From: Gulosibacter molinativorax
Lineage (GTDB): Bacteria > Actinomycetota > Actinomycetes > Actinomycetales > Microbacteriaceae
Reading direction: 5' to 3'
Length of the DNA: 64,000 bases
Assembly (NCBI RefSeq): GCF_003010915.2
Contig: NZ_CP028426.1
Coordinates: 2,852,001 to 2,916,000, forward strand
The notes below the pieces were generated by a model. It saw only the letters and a list, made by a program, of their open reading frames with translations. It had not been told where the DNA came from and ran no database searches. The first letter of the stretch is position 1. Each line of letters opens with the position of its first letter. Shown here piece by piece: positions 61,025-64,000 of this stretch. The position numbers were made by a program, and so were the translations under genes.

Positions 61025-61756
61025 GTGACTTCCGCCGATCTCGAAAAACGCCCCGCCGACGTGTCGAGTATGTTCGACCGCGTGTCGGGCCACTACGACC
61101 TCACCAACGACGTGCTGTCGGTCGGCGTGACCCCATATTGGCGCCTTAAGACGCGTCAGGAGATTGATCCGCATCCCGGACAGAAGGTCCTCGACGTGGC
61201 CTGCGGCACCGGCACTGTCTCGCGCATCCTCGCCGATCACGGCTCGACCGTGACCGGCCTCGATTTTTCGCAGGGGATGATCAACCAGGCCATCGAGCGC
61301 CACGGCGACCAGCCGAACATCACGTTCCAGCAGGGGGATGCCACCGACCTGCCGTTCGAGGACGACACCTTTGACGTCACCACGGTGAGCTTCGGCATCC
61401 GCAACGTGCAGGAACCGAAGAAGGCGCTCGCGGAAATGCTGCGTGTGACCAAGCCGGGTGGCAAGATTCTCGTGTGCGAGTTCTCGCATCCGACGAACGG
61501 GCTCGTACGCTGGGGCTACGACACGTACATGAACGTGGCGATGCCGGCGATCGTGAAGCTCGTGTCCTCCGACCCGGAGGCCTACGAGTACCTCTTTCAG
61601 TCGATCCAGGCGTGGCCCGAGCAGCGCGAGTTCGCGGCATGGCTGCGCGAGGTGGGTTACGAGAACGTCGCGCACCGCAACCTCACCTACGGCATCGTCG
61701 CACTGCACCGCGGCACGAAGCCCGCAAGCAACACCCCATCCCAGGAGATTCATTGA
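61025..61756 (+). CDS. menG: Demethylmenaquinone methyltransferase
   Basis: GTG 61025 (VTSADLEKR) is preceded by AGGATGGAGGG; ATG 61016 is possible. About 243 residues. UbiE/MenG features: MFDRVSGHYDLTNDVLS, SAM motif VLDVACGTGTVSRIL, GDATDLPFEDDTFD and FGIRNV. It methylates demethylmenaquinone to menaquinone. Its TGA overlaps the TTG start of the prenyl synthase. Confidence 0.95.
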   Translation: MTSADLEKRPADVSSMFDRVSGHYDLTNDVLSVGVTPYWRLKTRQEIDPHPGQKVLDVACGTGTVSRILADHGSTVTGLDFSQGMINQAIERHGDQPNITFQQGDATDLPFEDDTFDVTTVSFGIRNVQEPKKALAEMLRVTKPGGKILVCEFSHPTNGLVRWGYDTYMNVAMPAIVKLVSSDPEAYEYLFQSIQAWPEQREFAAWLREVGYENVAHRNLTYGIVALHRGTKPASNTPSQEIH

Positions 61757-62874
61757 CCGCCCAGTCTTCGGCAACCCGGCGACCTTCCCACGGCAATGTG
61801 GGGTCGGCGTTTGCAAAGGAGCTCTTCGGCCGCCCGGCCGAGCGCAAACTCAAGGCCAACATTGAAAAGGGCCTCGAGCGCGTCGAAACGGTGCTGAGCG
61901 ATCAGGTTCAGTATGCCGACAAGGTCGCGCAGGTGACGACGACGTACCTGCTCGGTGCCGGCGGCAAACGACTGCGCCCGATGCTTGTGCTGCTGAGTGC
62001 GCAGCTCGGCCCGAACTCGGACAGCGACGCGGTGCTCACCGCGGCGGCCGCGACCGAGATCACGCACCTCGCGTCGCTCTACCACGACGACGTCATGGAT
62101 GAGGCCACCCTGCGCCGCGGCGTCACCGCCGCGCACCTGCGCTGGAGCAACTCGATGGCGATTCTCGCCGGAGACCTGCTGTTCGCGCGTGCGTCGCAGA
62201 TGTTCTCGCACCTCGGGCAGGATGCGATCCGCCTCCAGGCGACCGTGTTCGAGCGGCTCGTGCTCGGCCAGATGCACGAGACGATCGGCCCCGCCGAGGG
62301 CGAGGACCGCATCGACCACTACCTGCGCGTGCTGTCGGATAAGACCGGCTCGCTCATTGGCGCAGCCGCGGAATACGGTGTGATGCTTTCGGGCGCACCG
62401 CAGGCCTTTCGCGGTGCGCTGTCGGACTTCGGCGAGGGCATCGGTGTCGCGTTCCAGATCGTGGACGACGTGATCGACCTGTCGCCGACCTCCGAGAAGA
62501 CCGGCAAGCTCGCGGGCACCGATCTTCGCGCGGGCGTCGAAACCCTGCCCGTGCTGCTGCTCGAGCGCCGCGCGAACGGCGGCGACGCCGACGCAGCGGA
62601 CCTGCTCGAGCGCATCCGCACCCGAGTCGCGGGTACCGCGCCCGGCAGCGCCGACCAGTCGTTCGCCCGCGAGGAGCCCCGTGGGTCTGATGACCCGGCC
62701 GAGGTGGATGCGATCATCGCCGAGCTGCGCGAGCACGAGGTCTCGAAGGAGACGCTCGAGGCCGCCGAGACACACGTCGCGCGCGCGATCGAGTCGCTCG
62801 AGCCGCTGCCGAGCGGCGTCGTGAAAGAGGCGCTGCGCGAGTTCGCAGACCGCCTCATTAATCGCGACTTTTAG
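61753..62874 (+). CDS. Polyprenyl diphosphate synthase
   Basis: TTG 61753 overlaps the menG stop (ATTGA); 373 residues. First Asp-rich motif in LYHDDVMDEATLRRG, second in FQIVDDVIDLSPTSEKTGK; GGKRLRPMLVLL binds the substrate diphosphate. It makes the long isoprenoid chain used by MenA, an inference supported by coupling to menG. A disordered loop (about 300-325) is inserted near the C-terminus. Confidence 0.94.
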   Translation: MTAQSSATRRPSHGNVGSAFAKELFGRPAERKLKANIEKGLERVETVLSDQVQYADKVAQVTTTYLLGAGGKRLRPMLVLLSAQLGPNSDSDAVLTAAAATEITHLASLYHDDVMDEATLRRGVTAAHLRWSNSMAILAGDLLFARASQMFSHLGQDAIRLQATVFERLVLGQMHETIGPAEGEDRIDHYLRVLSDKTGSLIGAAAEYGVMLSGAPQAFRGALSDFGEGIGVAFQIVDDVIDLSPTSEKTGKLAGTDLRAGVETLPVLLLERRANGGDADAADLLERIRTRVAGTAPGSADQSFAREEPRGSDDPAEVDAIIAELREHEVSKETLEAAETHVARAIESLEPLPSGVVKEALREFADRLINRDF

Positions 62875-62931
62875 ACCATTCACGGTTCTGCACAATTGCC
62901 GGGCGACCGTCCCGGAGCCACTGGAGGAGAT

Positions 62932-64000
62932 ATGTCGAAGCTTCGTGTTGCCGTCATCGGGGCAGGCCCCGCCGGAATCTACGCGTCGGACATCCTGCGT
63001 AAAGAGGCCGAAGGCACCCACGAGGTATCGATCGACCTCTTCGACCGGCTGCCCGCGCCCTACGGGCTCGTGCGCTACGGCGTCGCCCCCGACCACCCGC
63101 GCATCAAGGGCGTCGTGAGCGCGCTTCGCGGGGTGCTCGACACGGGCGGCATCCGCGTCTTCGGAAACGTCGACTTCGGTAGTGACATCACGCTCGAGGA
63201 TCTCAAGGAGCGCTACAACGCCGTGATCTTCGCGACCGGCGCGATGCGGGATGCCCCGCTCAACATTCCGGGGATCGACGCGGAGGGCTCGTACGGGGCC
63301 GCCGACTTCGTGAACTGGTATGACGGCCACCCGGATGTGCCGCGCGAGTGGACCCTCGACGCCGAGCACGTCGCCGTGGTCGGCAACGGCAACGTCGCCC
63401 TCGACGTCGCGCGCGTGCTCGCGAAGCAGGCCGACGACATGCTGCCGACCGAAATTCCGACGAACGTCTATGAGGGGCTCAAGGCCTCGAAGGTGACGGA
63501 CGTGCACGTCTTCGGTCGACGCGGGCCCTTGCAGGTGAAGTTCACGCCGCTTGAGCTGCGCGAGCTCGGAGAGGTGCCCGACTCCGACCTCATCGTCTAC
63601 GAGGAGGATTTCGACCGCGATCCGGCGGCCGACGAGGAGTCGAAGCGTAACAAGCAGCTGCTCGTGATCAGCCGAATCTTCGGCAAGTGGCGCGAGCAGC
63701 AGGATGCGCTCGGGAACGCGAGCCGCCGCATCCACCTGCACTTCTGGTCGCGACCCGAAGCGGTGCTGACCAACGAAGCGGGCCGCGTCACGGGCATCCG
63801 GATGGAACGCACCGAGCCAGACGGCGATGGCGGGATCCGCAACACGGGCGAGATGCGCGACTACGAGGTGGGCCAGGTCTACCGCGCGGTGGGCTACTTC
63901 GGTTCGCCGCTCGAGGAGATTCCGTACGACCCCGTCAACGGCGTGATCCCGAACCACGGCGGTCGCGTCGTTGATGCGGCGGGCAACATCGTACCCGGCA
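62932..64000 (+). CDS. fprA: FprA-type ferredoxin/adrenodoxin-NADP+ reductase, 3'-partial
   Basis: GGAGGAGAT precedes ATG 62932; 356 codons are present and the gene runs off the window. FAD motif VAVIGAGPAGIYASDIL, APYGLVRYGVAPDHPRIKGV, NADP motif VVGNGNVALDVARVL and GRRGPLQVKFTPLELREL are all typical of FprA/adrenodoxin reductases. It transfers electrons between NADPH and ferredoxins. It lies 57 bases after the prenyl synthase on the same strand. Confidence 0.95.
   Translation, partial: MSKLRVAVIGAGPAGIYASDILRKEAEGTHEVSIDLFDRLPAPYGLVRYGVAPDHPRIKGVVSALRGVLDTGGIRVFGNVDFGSDITLEDLKERYNAVIFATGAMRDAPLNIPGIDAEGSYGAADFVNWYDGHPDVPREWTLDAEHVAVVGNGNVALDVARVLAKQADDMLPTEIPTNVYEGLKASKVTDVHVFGRRGPLQVKFTPLELRELGEVPDSDLIVYEEDFDRDPAADEESKRNKQLLVISRIFGKWREQQDALGNASRRIHLHFWSRPEAVLTNEAGRVTGIRMERTEPDGDGGIRNTGEMRDYEVGQVYRAVGYFGSPLEEIPYDPVNGVIPNHGGRVVDAAGNIVPG

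Noticed and set aside
61750..63957. Minus-strand frame of 735 codons opposite the prenyl synthase and fprA
   Set aside because: The + strand genes carry complete family motifs; the opposite frame is Arg/Val/His-rich without domains.

Overview
The window is high-GC DNA from an actinobacterium. The gene order, the frequent GGATGCG word, the menaquinone genes mixed with ResB/ResC-type cytochrome c maturation genes, an archaeal-type AspRS and the bS22-like micro-ORF all point to the family Microbacteriaceae. This is inferred from content; no search was run. It is mostly chromosomal housekeeping sequence, with a prophage end at the left and two insertion sequences.

Layout. (1) 1-6600: right end of a prophage: tail-associated M23 peptidase (cut by the window edge), a small structural gene that looks frameshifted, an SGNH-hydrolase tail protein, a multidomain endolysin, membrane/holin genes, a tiny zinc-ribbon-like ORF and a tyrosine integrase. 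It ends at a tRNA 3'-end fragment, the likely attachment site. (2) 6703-15663: a SWIM zinc-finger protein, an IS21-family element (istA in two frames, istB), a P-loop kinase, a DsrE protein, ArsR, MarR and winged-helix regulators, a Cys-rich micro-ORF and a complete ISAs1-family element with exact ends and a 9-bp target duplication. (3) 15689-21089: upp, tadA, an orphan CDF-like domain, proC, a J-domain membrane protein with a NERD-like C-terminus, and a PucR regulator. (4) 21211-26420: amine/polyamine oxidation genes (two flavin oxidases, a flavodoxin-fold oxidoreductase, a semialdehyde dehydrogenase) closed by a terminator. (5) 26670-32615: mtnN-luxS, a Ktr potassium system, an excisionase-like HTH protein, the bS22-like micro-ORF, nhaA and a glutaredoxin-like protein. 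(6) 32866-39033: Lrp regulator, branched-chain 2-oxoacid dehydrogenase E1alpha/E1beta/E2 and an amino-acid permease. (7) 39160-45508: AspRS, then an overlapping operon phosphatase-tlpA-ccdA-resB-ccsB for cytochrome c maturation. (8) 45559-64000: menC, two secreted proteins, menB, menE, menA, tatA, menD, ppk2, a Crp/Fnr regulator facing a metal-ATPase operon across an FNR-like palindrome, menF, menG, a polyprenyl diphosphate synthase and a partial FprA-type reductase.

Functionally, regions 7 and 8 build the respiratory chain: menF-D-C-E-B-A-G with a prenyl chain synthase make menaquinone, while TlpA-CcdA-ResB-CcsB mature c-type cytochromes. menH and a dedicated DHNA-CoA thioesterase were not found here.

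The most unusual signal is a set of short dispersed palindromic repeats (at least three families). Most copies are intergenic. One family sits in frame inside menD, with a 30-bp tandem duplication that encodes a repeated decapeptide, and another matches the linker of the E2 acyltransferase. Other points of interest are the ISAs1 insertion at the -35 of a Cys-rich micro-ORF, the two-frame istA, the J-domain/NERD-like fusion and the FNR-like operator.
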